Assembly: GCF_000685015.1 (NCBI RefSeq)
Contig: NZ_BAYA01000006.1
Span: forward strand, 124,001-188,000
Direction of reading: 5' to 3'
Source of the DNA: Paraburkholderia bannensis NBRC 103871
Lineage (GTDB): Bacteria > Pseudomonadota > Gammaproteobacteria > Burkholderiales > Burkholderiaceae
Length of the DNA: 64,000 nt
The notes under the pieces were generated by a model that saw only the letters and a program-made list of their open reading frames with translations, did no database searches and was not told where the DNA came from. Positions 55,601 through 62,874 of the stretch are shown here, piece after piece. Each line of letters begins with the position of its first letter. Position 1 is the stretch's first letter. The translations under genes and the position numbers were made by a program.

Positions 55601-57994
55601 GAAGAGCGGCCGCCCGGCGCGCACTGCACTCCAGTCGAATGACTTATAGAAGGCGACCAGCTTGACGTCGGGCTCGATCTTGCCGAAGAGAATCTCATCT
55701 TCGTGGACATCCTTGAGCGGCGGCGCTGCGTGCCGGCACTCTTTCGCACCGGCAATCGCGTAGTGCCAGAACGGATTGATGCCCGCTGCCTGGATGTCCT
55801 TGTAGGTCTGCAGGTAGTACCGCGTGTCGAAATCGTCGGCTGGCTTACGGCCTTCGCGCCAACCATGCTCGCAGTAATGCCGGATCAGTGCTTGCGGCGA
55901 CAGCCCGGCGAGATCCGGATTCACCGATGCGTAATAGGACGTGTCGAACAGACCCGATTGTTCGATGACCGCGACTTCGTCGTTGATGCGATCACTATGC
56001 GGATCATGCGCAACGGGCTCGGCAGCCAGCTGCACGGCCTCCAGTTGCGCCACCTCTTGCTCGACGGACGGCGTGCGAGTGTCCGCCTCGCCTTCGGCGG
56101 GCAGCAGGCGACACACGTTACGGCCTTCCGCCTGACCGAAACGCAGGTAGTGCGTCAGAGGCTCCATGCCGACCTGCGCGACATCGGGACTGTCCGCCAG
56201 ATACTGTGCCGTATTGAAAAGAGGCGATGGGTTGCGCTGCTCGCGCCATCCGTGAGCGAGATAGTGCAGAACCGGATCGATCCCGGCAGTACGCACGTCC
56301 GGGTTCTGCTCGACATAGTAAGCACTGTCGAACAGTTGACTGTTGCGGAGCGTGCGCGCAGCGGCTTTTGTCTGCAAAGTACGACGAAAACGCGCCACCG
56401 GCAGCGCGCCGAGCGCGTGCCGATAAGCAGTCGCCCCCTTGCGGATGCCAACAGCCAGTCGCCATGTGCGTGAAGCAAAAACTTCCTGCAGTCGGCCACG
56501 CTCTGCGGCAACCAGCGCGTTGCTCGCGTCCAGTTGATCGGTCAGGGCAGCAACATGTCCTTCGCGCTCGCGAAGGACATGTTCAAGGTGCGCCCCATGC
56601 GCTTCGCGCTCTGCGAGACGCGCAACGCCTTGCGCCACGTCGTGCGTGAGCGATGCGATCCTGCTTTCTGCTGCGGCAACGGTCTTGTTCAACGAGACGA
56701 CCTGTGCGCTACGTTCGATGACCTGCCGGTTCAGGCTGGAAACCTGCACGTCGCGCTCCGTAACCGCGCGGCTCAGGTTGCGATTGACCTTCTCACGTTC
56801 GGCGATTGTCCCGGCGAGCTGCGCCAGATGCGCAACGTGCTGCGCAACAACGTCCTGAAGCAGGTCGATCTGTTGGCGGTGCTCTCCGGCGGCATCCTGG
56901 ACAGCGCCGAGTTGTGCGTCACGCGCGGCAACCGTGCCGTGAAGATCACCGATCTGCGCGTCACGCTCGGCGATAGACCGCTGTAACGCTTCGACCTGCC
57001 CGGCTTCCTCGCCAACCGCGCTGTTCAGCTCGCCGATCCGCGCGTCGCGTTCGGCAACAGCCTGATGCAGCCAATCGACTTTCGCCCCGCGATCCTGCGA
57101 TTCAGCCTGGAGGCGGGCGATATGCCCAAGACGCTGCCCCAATTGCGTGTGCCTTGCCCGAAGGAGATGAACGGCCTTCAATGCGACCGTCGCTTCAGCC
57201 TCCGAGAAGCTCTCCTTCGCGTCGGGCACCCGCGTGTCATAGCCGAACGCCTCGAAGTCGTTCGCATACATGACGCGCAGCAGTTCGGCGCTGCGCGCAG
57301 TCAGGAACTCCGGCTGGAAAGGAATCAGGCTCTCGTTGGCCCGGTGTACCGCGAAGGGATCCGGCGTGTGATCGCCGAGCCAGCCCTGCAAAGTCTTGCT
57401 GAATTGCGCCGAATCCTCGATTTTCGCGATCTGCGAGTAGTCGATGACGTCCGGCCTCAGGATGGACACCTGGGGCACCCAGTGATGATCCCAGAACGAC
57501 GGCGCTTCGTTAGCGGCGAGATGCTCGAGGAACGCCTCAAACGCAGGCGCGATGTCCTGCCGCGATTTCATCGGCAAGTGGAAAAAGTCGAAGCTGAGAT
57601 AGCGGCCGACCTGCAGGGGCTCCTGCAGAACCAGCTTTGACTGCCAGGCTGAGAAGATCCGTTTATAGGGATTTCTCACGAGCGCAAAGCGGAAATACTC
57701 ATCGGAGGTCAATGCTCCAATGAGCTGCTCTTTCACCAGACCCGTGACGTGGGGAGCAACCTTATGGGATTCGTGGACGACGAGATCCGGATCGGATTCC
57801 GAACTGTCGTTGATGTCGTGCAATGCCTGCGCGTAGCCTTCGAGCGCGGCAAACCACCATTTCAGGGAGGTGCAGGCGACCTTGGGTGTCGCTACATACA
57901 GGAGCTTGCGGCGCTCAGAGCGATAGCTATTCCAACGCAGGAACTCGAATAACTTCTCCTGCCCAGCCAGCTTTTCATCTACAACGTCACTCAT
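52658..57994 (-). CDS. 1778-residue multidomain sulfotransferase/WbsX-like/GT2/GT4 polysaccharide enzyme
   Basis: One open frame encodes, in order: a Sulfotransfer_2-like domain (about 28-255) with the PAPS 5'-phosphosulfate loop YVATPKVACTSLKWWF and the 3'-phosphate motif RFALVRNPYKRIFSAW; a long coiled coil (about 265-510) built of repeating ERDAQIGDLHGTV-like units; four 35-38-residue repeats of the form FDxxYYxxxNPDVxxAGxDPxxHYxxxG (555-627 and 682-757); a WbsX/GH99-like domain (about 776-1090) ending in the diagnostic AWNDWNEG; a GT2 domain (about 1098-1330: SVIVPNYNHAPFLRRRL, LLLDDCSPDES, AESDD); and a GT4 GT-B domain (about 1396-1755: STMGFSPGGAEIL, VLVGNGPVYDEY, KSESFPLTIVDCLFAGKPYI). 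It would build and sulfate a polysaccharide exported by the adjacent ABC transporter. The ATG at 57994 is used; a TTG lies 24 bases upstream. Domain boundaries are approximate; functions are by family. Confidence 0.85.
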   Translation of the reverse strand: MSDVVDEKLAGQEKLFEFLRWNSYRSERRKLLYVATPKVACTSLKWWFAALEGYAQALHDINDSSESDPDLVVHESHKVAPHVTGLVKEQLIGALTSDEYFRFALVRNPYKRIFSAWQSKLVLQEPLQVGRYLSFDFFHLPMKSRQDIAPAFEAFLEHLAANEAPSFWDHHWVPQVSILRPDVIDYSQIAKIEDSAQFSKTLQGWLGDHTPDPFAVHRANESLIPFQPEFLTARSAELLRVMYANDFEAFGYDTRVPDAKESFSEAEATVALKAVHLLRARHTQLGQRLGHIARLQAESQDRGAKVDWLHQAVAERDARIGELNSAVGEEAGQVEALQRSIAERDAQIGDLHGTVAARDAQLGAVQDAAGEHRQQIDLLQDVVAQHVAHLAQLAGTIAEREKVNRNLSRAVTERDVQVSSLNRQVIERSAQVVSLNKTVAAAESRIASLTHDVAQGVARLAEREAHGAHLEHVLREREGHVAALTDQLDASNALVAAERGRLQEVFASRTWRLAVGIRKGATAYRHALGALPVARFRRTLQTKAAARTLRNSQLFDSAYYVEQNPDVRTAGIDPVLHYLAHGWREQRNPSPLFNTAQYLADSPDVAQVGMEPLTHYLRFGQAEGRNVCRLLPAEGEADTRTPSVEQEVAQLEAVQLAAEPVAHDPHSDRINDEVAVIEQSGLFDTSYYASVNPDLAGLSPQALIRHYCEHGWREGRKPADDFDTRYYLQTYKDIQAAGINPFWHYAIAGAKECRHAAPPLKDVHEDEILFGKIEPDVKLVAFYKSFDWSAVRAGRPLFKGHVQPVTPSDVLGFYDPQDRDVMLRQMRIARAHGIHAFCFDLRASEDGIAQAEPVDGFLATDCADIRFCVNIEADMPDRASVLAKRLAHVVADRRYMRFGAKPVVLVSIHCESQDAAAFLARLRLGLAEQGVPVPYFIGRWTSARDEAAHAALDEIVDAALDLPAASEVGQFVGRKFNDVNVVPYSVVAGAGIARIAQSTGEVHARYPVVTLARDNTATAPANAVVYTRFDVKDYRRWLDAAIEGTRTSHSDGQRAVFLDAWNDWNEGVALEPDSRTGFSSLNETSRALTGIAPGQAMPKVSVIVPNYNHAPFLRRRLDSIYGQTYKNIEVLLLDDCSPDESRAVLDEYAAAYPEVTRTLYNTTNSGGVFRQWAKGIQAASGKLVWVAESDDYCDEHFLERLVRCFDDEAVLLAYGYSQFVDRDEDPIEGDFHLYLSDLEGADKWKGNYLETAHNEVKTALGIKNTIPNASSVLFRRPVDLPLLQDESWLSMRVAGDWVFYLHVLRGGKIAYRSDAINFFRRYPGSTADTTYKKEIFYREVGLASRTAAELYDVPLEVLERCRKGYEDFYWKMVGRDYEEFLRWYDYLSVLQARQRRVPNIIVSTMGFSPGGAEILPIRIANELKRQGHSVLLLNTGLMSFFDRIRGMVRNDVPVVETADLGETREVIRQFGIEALNSHHWHIQKYPFQVPDVFDELRVHVASLHGMIEHDAFGVTDEQLLQADEKVTNWVFTANKNVVPFADAGLYDEASTRFVKIANGMMAPTITPVSRAQMQIPDDAFVLCCVSRAIEDKGWAEAIEAVARARKLSSRDIRLVLVGNGPVYDEYCQTGVDDFVYLAGFSENSVGHYASADVGIMLTKFKSESFPLTIVDCLFAGKPYIASDVGDIRNMLTQGQDVAGAVVELEDWEVPVDTVAQIIAAFASEKQKYLDACALVGDVAKRYKIDVVTSKYVDLFNAARHDERFGAHRRHRKLVVEGS

Positions 57995-58031
57995 ATCCCG
58001 TACCTCAATCCTTCCCAAAACATTGTCACTT

Positions 58032-58706
58032 TCAAGGGCATCCGGCGACGAATGCGTTGCAGCTCAGCGCCCAGATCCCGGCCACCCTGGACTTGTCCAG
58101 ATGGTGATCAGTCGGATCGGGATTCTTGAAAAATTCGTGTACCAAACCACTTGAGCGATCAAGCGTCGCCTCTGCGACGTCGAAATAACGGAGATCGAGC
58201 TCGGCTGCGAGCTCCGCAAGTGCTTTGTTGTAGCGAGTCGTCAACGCTGTGCGGTCGTGCAAACTGACCGAGATCTCGCTGCGCTTGTTGGCGACGTCGC
58301 CCATGTTCACACCGTCGCCGATGGTGGGCAGGCTCGCACCGGTCACACACAGCCTCGTGAAGCCCATGTCACGGACTTCTACGAGAAACTCGCGATAGGC
58401 GGCCAATGATTCGCGGAACTGCGCCTCTACGCTCTCGCCGTTCTGCTGTGCACGCCACCACATGACGAAACCGCAGTCCACCTCGCCGAGGTGAACGACG
58501 ATGTAGGCATCCTTCGGCTGACGCTGCAGTGCTTCCTTGAATATCGTGATCGCGTTAGTCAAGGAATTGGGATTTCTCAACCCGACGGCCGTTGCGCCTG
58601 GCACGATGGAGAAGTGGCGACTGTCGACGTTCAACAGGTTGAGGTCGGCCGCGAATGCAAGCGCTTCGAGATGCGAGTCGCCTAGCCCGACCAGATGCTT
58701 GTTCAT
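58032..58706 (-). CDS. SGNH-fold-like hydrolase or acyltransferase of the polysaccharide locus
   Basis: This 224-residue protein has GLGDSHLEALAF at the start, a block I SGNH/GDSL-like motif with Ser11, a middle VVHLGEVDCGF, and a C-terminal DHHLDKSRVA that would give the catalytic Asp/His. It may add or remove an O-acetyl or other acyl group on the polysaccharide. No signal peptide, so it should act in the cytoplasm before export. It overlaps wzt by 4 bases. Similarity is short, so enzymatic class is tentative. Confidence 0.65.
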   Translation of the reverse strand: MNKHLVGLGDSHLEALAFAADLNLLNVDSRHFSIVPGATAVGLRNPNSLTNAITIFKEALQRQPKDAYIVVHLGEVDCGFVMWWRAQQNGESVEAQFRESLAAYREFLVEVRDMGFTRLCVTGASLPTIGDGVNMGDVANKRSEISVSLHDRTALTTRYNKALAELAAELDLRYFDVAEATLDRSSGLVHEFFKNPDPTDHHLDKSRVAGIWALSCNAFVAGCP

Positions 58707-60094
58707 GCCGGGCAGGACTCCATCAGATTCAGCGTCGGCTCACTTCCCGCAAGGTCTACGTAGCCGAAGGACTTCTGCTTGGCCGTGGGAGCGACACGGA
58801 ACATGATGGCGTCGAGGACGCGATGCGCGCACGAAGGTTCCTCCATGGACCAGATCCCGCCGCCAGCAAAATAGGCGCCCTGGATCAGGTTCATCGTGAA
58901 GGTAAAGTTCACCTTGAACTCCGTGCCCGCGCGCGCCTCGGTCACGTACTGACCTTCCTCCGGGAACCTCTGCCCCGTTATCACGGCGCCCTGGATATTG
59001 CGAATATGGATGCCGAAGTACACGCCTGCGAAGTCCTGCATGAATGCGCCGGACATCTCCAGAACGTAAGCTTCGCCGGGCTGCAGGACATTGACCTTTT
59101 GGCCCTTCGCGTCACGAAAAGCAATCGAACGAATCTCGGCGCCCTGCGACGGATAGCTGGTCGTCGTGTCGGGCACAAGGCCCGGATCGAACGTCGCGAC
59201 ACTTTCCGTGGGAGCGGGGACTGCGGCTTCCGCAACGGACGCCACCGTCTGCTCGCTGACCTGCTGCGAGTCGCGTTGCTCACTGCGGTCTGCTGCCAGA
59301 TAGTGCTCGATCAGGCTCTCGTATTCGGCGCGCGGCGCATAGAGGAGCTTCTGATAAGCCCTCACTGACTGAGGCGCCGCGCCATACATGATGCGCCGGC
59401 CGGAATCCAGGAGAAGTGACCGCTCACACAATTCGATGATGCTCGCTGCCGAATGCGACACGAACAGAATCGAGGTTCCACGGCTTTTCAGATCCTCCAG
59501 ACGCGCGAAACACTTGCGCTGAAACTTCTCGTCACCGACTGCGAGCGCCTCGTCCACGACAAAGATGTCTGGGTTGATCATCGCCTGAATGGCAAACGCA
59601 AGGCGCACGACCATGCCGCTCGAATAGTTCTTGACAGGCTGATCGAGGAAATGGCCGATGTCGGCAAAGGAGACGATGTCGTCGAAACACGCCTCGACTT
59701 CCTCATGCGTCAGCCCGAGCACCGCCGCATTCAGAAAGACGTTTTCGCGCCCGGTGAACTCAGGGTTGAAGCCCGAACCGAGCTCCAGCAGAGCCGCAAT
59801 GCGGCCGCTCGCCTTCACTGAGCCCTCGGTCGGATTGAGCGTGCCGCAGATCATCTGCAGGAGCGTCGACTTTCCACTGCCGTTACGCCCGATGATGCCG
59901 ACGGTCTCGCCGCGCTTGACCTCGAAGGAAACGTCACGCAGCGCCCAGAATTCGCGGAAATACTGTGTCGCCGGCGCGCCTAGCATGCCTCGAACGCGCG
60001 GGAGGACGAACTGCTTCAGGCGATCTCGTGGCTGATCGTAGATTTGATAGCGCTTGCTGAGATTCTCGACCTTGATCGCGATATCAGAGGACAT
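58703..60094 (-). CDS. wzt: Polysaccharide ABC exporter ATPase with C-terminal carbohydrate-binding-like domain (Wzt)
   Basis: This 463-residue protein has an N-terminal ATPase of the Wzt/KpsT/TagH type (YFREFWALRDVSFEV, Walker A GRNGSGKST, LELGSGFNPEFTGREN, signature region KNYSSGMVVRLAFA, Walker B VVDEALAVGDE) to about residue 245. After a Ser/Glu/Ala-rich linker, residues about 310-463 look like the Wzt C-terminal beta-sandwich (VNVLQPGEAYVLEM, GVYFGIHIRNIQGAVITG). In the O8/O9-type exporters this domain recognises the chain's non-reducing-end cap. ATG at 60094 overlaps wzm by 11 bases. Confidence 0.9.
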   Translation of the reverse strand: MSSDIAIKVENLSKRYQIYDQPRDRLKQFVLPRVRGMLGAPATQYFREFWALRDVSFEVKRGETVGIIGRNGSGKSTLLQMICGTLNPTEGSVKASGRIAALLELGSGFNPEFTGRENVFLNAAVLGLTHEEVEACFDDIVSFADIGHFLDQPVKNYSSGMVVRLAFAIQAMINPDIFVVDEALAVGDEKFQRKCFARLEDLKSRGTSILFVSHSAASIIELCERSLLLDSGRRIMYGAAPQSVRAYQKLLYAPRAEYESLIEHYLAADRSEQRDSQQVSEQTVASVAEAAVPAPTESVATFDPGLVPDTTTSYPSQGAEIRSIAFRDAKGQKVNVLQPGEAYVLEMSGAFMQDFAGVYFGIHIRNIQGAVITGQRFPEEGQYVTEARAGTEFKVNFTFTMNLIQGAYFAGGGIWSMEEPSCAHRVLDAIMFRVAPTAKQKSFGYVDLAGSEPTLNLMESCPA

Positions 60095-60902
60095 CCGCAA
60101 ATCCCTTACGTGTCTTTTGAAACCAGGCGAAGCCTAACCAGGCGCTCAATGCCCCGATCACCAGATAAATACCGAGCGACGTGAGGTCGGGAAGCTTTCC
60201 CCAATACAGCACATCGCGCACCGATTCAATCGCCGACGTTAAAGGATTGATATAAATCAATGTCCGATACGCTTCCGGCAATGAAGACGCCGGATAGAAA
60301 ATCGGCGACAGGAACATTAAAACGGTCGTCACAATGCCGATGACCTGGGACACATCACGCAAATACACCCCAAGAGATGCAAGCGCCCAACTCAACCCCA
60401 TTGTGAGAAGCAAAAAGGGAATCACTACGAGCGGCAGCAGCAGCACCGTTGCGTGCGGCATGCCAAACAGGATGCAGTAGGCGATCAACCAGACGAGCAG
60501 GCTGATTGCACCGTGAAACAGTGCCCCGCCCATACTGACCCAAGGGAGTATTTCCAGCGGGAACACCACCTTCTTCACGTAGTTCGGGTTGCTCATGACG
60601 AGCCCCGGCGCACGGTTGACACACTCTGAGAAGAGATTGAACAGCATGAGCCCCGCGAACAGCACGAGCGCGAATTCGGTCTTGGACGTGCTTGCGGAGT
60701 TCCAGCGCGCCTTGAATACCCCGCTGAAAACGACGGTGTACACGGCAAGCATGAGCAGCGGGTTGAAGAAGGACCAGAAGATGCCTAGAAACGACCCTCT
60801 GTACCGGCCCAGTACTTCGCGCCTCACGGACACTCTGATAAGCGTGCGATTCCGCCAAAGGCTGGCCGCAAGCTCACGAGGATGAATCGAGAACTGTTGC
60901 AT
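60084..60902 (-). CDS. wzm: Polysaccharide ABC exporter permease (Wzm)
   Basis: This 272-residue ABC-2 type membrane protein has six hydrophobic segments and the opening LWRNRTLIRVSVRREVLGRYRGSFLGIFWSFFNPLL in the usual N-terminal amphipathic/first helix position, then GMLFNLFSECVN-like (here LMLFNLFSECVNRAPG), and ends in LIYINPLTSAIESVRDVLYW. It forms the channel through which the finished polysaccharide leaves the cytoplasm, driven by the Wzt ATPase. First gene of the minus-strand locus. Confidence 0.9.
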   Translation of the reverse strand: MQQFSIHPRELAASLWRNRTLIRVSVRREVLGRYRGSFLGIFWSFFNPLLMLAVYTVVFSGVFKARWNSASTSKTEFALVLFAGLMLFNLFSECVNRAPGLVMSNPNYVKKVVFPLEILPWVSMGGALFHGAISLLVWLIAYCILFGMPHATVLLLPLVVIPFLLLTMGLSWALASLGVYLRDVSQVIGIVTTVLMFLSPIFYPASSLPEAYRTLIYINPLTSAIESVRDVLYWGKLPDLTSLGIYLVIGALSAWLGFAWFQKTRKGFADVL

Positions 60903-61446
60903 CAGAAGAACACCTTCACCACGTTTTCCGACAGATCAAACGCAACATTAAAAAATTAACGTGCGCGAGCAGCCTTAACCGAATTGGCAATACCGGGGAT
61001 TCATGTCGCGCTGCACACCCGGAGCACCCAGGTGTCCGGGAACAGGATGAAATTCGAAGATGAAGACCCCGACGTTTGCTCCATAACAGCTTGAACAAAT
61101 CGTATTTAGCTAGATCCAGCCAGCCTTTTAATTATTTATAACTTCGTCTTTTTGACACGACACAACAAATCGAACGATTTAACATCGATTTAAAGTATTT
61201 CGCGCAAAAATCGGAATTTACAAAACTTTCCAAAGCTTACCACAACTGTCCAGATCTTATCAGAAGCAAAACATGGGAAAAGGCTCCTCACGTCGCGCAC
61301 CGACAACAAACTTGATCGAGTCAAGATGCACGGTGAATTTTATGTGACGCAATTTGCACATTTTCCAAAAAATAAAATATCATCCCCAAAACAATGTTCG
61401 ACAAAAAGCAGATCGGTACATTTTTTGCACATTACGACAAGCAGCA
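60903..61446. other. 544-base AT-rich divergent gap between wzm and cysD-like gene
   Basis: No gene is evident. From about 61080 to 61440 the sequence is strikingly AT-rich with many A and T runs against the GC-rich genome. TTGACA occurs at 61152-61157 but without a good -10 at normal spacing (GATTTA at 61176-61181 is the best). An imperfect dyad CCCGGA...TCCGGG lies at 61018-61040. It should hold the promoters of both transcripts and could attract a silencer such as H-NS-like proteins. Confidence 0.55.
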
Positions 61447-62874
61447 ATGATTGACCTATCTGGCCTGAATGCCTCTCAAGTCTGGTCCACAAAAAGCGCC
61501 TTTCATCACCTGAGCACGCTGACGGGCACGGAAAGCAAGCGGACTGCAGAGCGGCGCCTGCACGACCTGCGCATCCTTCCGCCAGAGCTCGACGCGCATG
61601 CCCTCGTCGATGAATTGGGACGAACCGCAATTGGGCCACTCGCGACCTGGGCGGTAGAACAGGCGCGCAGGCAGCGTCGCCTCATCCTCTTCGCACAATT
61701 GGCTCCGCTTCCCGACGGCCAGCCGTGTCTGCACGCCAACGACGCGCGGGGCGCCCGCTATTGGCTGCCGCTGCCCTCGCAGCCGGACGCGCGCGGCGCG
61801 CGCGAGGCGTTGCAGCGCGTCCAGCAGCACATCCAGCGCAGCATCACCGTGCTGCCATCCGGGCCGCTCGCCGGCTTGCTCAGAGACGCCCCCTCAGACG
61901 CCTCCATCGAATTCGTGCCGCAGATCTACCGGCCGGCCCCCGATACGCCACCTCTCGACAAGCCGCTGCGTCGAGCGCTCTCCGCGCACCTGCGACGCCT
62001 CGAAAACGAGAGCATCTTCATGCTGCGCGAGGCCGTCGCGGAGGCGGAGAATCCGGTCATGCTCTATTCGGCCGGCAAGGACAGCAGTGTGATGCTGCAT
62101 CTCGCCCGCAAAGCGTTCTACCCAGCACCGCCGCCATTTCCGCTTCTGCACGTGGATACGCAATGGAAGTTCCAATCCATGTATCAATTCCGTGACAGCG
62201 TTGCGCAGACCACGGGAATGCGACTGCTCACGCATGTCAATCCTGAAGCGAGAGCGAGGAACATCAACCCGTTCGATCACGGCACGGCCCATTACATCGA
62301 CATCACGAAAACCGAGGGCCTGAAACAGGCACTCGAGCAGAACCATTTCGACGTCGTGTTCTGTGGCGCACGGCGCGATGAGGAAAGATCGCGCGCGAAA
62401 GAACGCGTGTTTTCGTTGCGCTCGGAGACGCATCGGTGGGATCCAAAGAATCAGCGCCCTGAATTCTGGAGTCTCTACAACACCCGCAAGAATCGAGGCG
62501 AAAGCATTCGGGTTTTTCCATTGTCGAACTGGAGCGAGCTCGACATCTGGCAGTACATCCGCGAAGAAAGCATTCCGGTCGTACAGCTTTATTTTGCGAA
62601 GCCACGGCCGGTTGTGATACGCGACGGCATGATCATGATGGTCGACGACGAACGCTGTCAGATCCTGGCCGACGACGAAATCCAGATTCGCAACATCCGC
62701 TTTCGCACGCTCGGGTGCTATCCACTAACGGGGGCAATCGAATCCGACGCCGCCACCGTCGACGACGTCCTGCTTGAGCTAGTCAACGCAAGGCAATCCG
62801 AACATCAAGGCCGCGAGATCGACGGGGAAAAGACGGGCAGTATGGAAAGAAAAAAGCAGCAAGGGTATTTTTGA
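61447..62874 (+). CDS. Sulfate adenylyltransferase subunit 2 (CysD/NodP-like) with N-terminal extension
   Basis: This 475-residue protein has normal CysD similarity from about residue 178: [21 protein letters not shown], the PP-loop [48 protein letters not shown] and the conserved end ERKKQQGYF. Residues 1-175 are an added region of unknown family ([37 protein letters not shown]). The ATG at 61447 has only a weak ribosome binding site; a TTG 93 bases upstream is in frame. Stop and next start overlap by one base (TGATG). It would make APS for the sulfotransferase-containing locus next door. Confidence 0.88.
   Translation: MIDLSGLNASQVWSTKSAFHHLSTLTGTESKRTAERRLHDLRILPPELDAHALVDELGRTAIGPLATWAVEQARRQRRLILFAQLAPLPDGQPCLHANDARGARYWLPLPSQPDARGAREALQRVQQHIQRSITVLPSGPLAGLLRDAPSDASIEFVPQIYRPAPDTPPLDKPLRRALSAHLRRLENESIFMLREAVAEAENPVMLYSAGKDSSVMLHLARKAFYPAPPPFPLLHVDTQWKFQSMYQFRDSVAQTTGMRLLTHVNPEARARNINPFDHGTAHYIDITKTEGLKQALEQNHFDVVFCGARRDEERSRAKERVFSLRSETHRWDPKNQRPEFWSLYNTRKNRGESIRVFPLSNWSELDIWQYIREESIPVVQLYFAKPRPVVIRDGMIMMVDDERCQILADDEIQIRNIRFRTLGCYPLTGAIESDAATVDDVLLELVNARQSEHQGREIDGEKTGSMERKKQQGYF

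Noticed and set aside
61018..61040. Dyad in the wzm-cysD gap as a terminator
   Set aside because: CCCGGA...TCCGGG lacks a T run on either strand and sits upstream of both genes.
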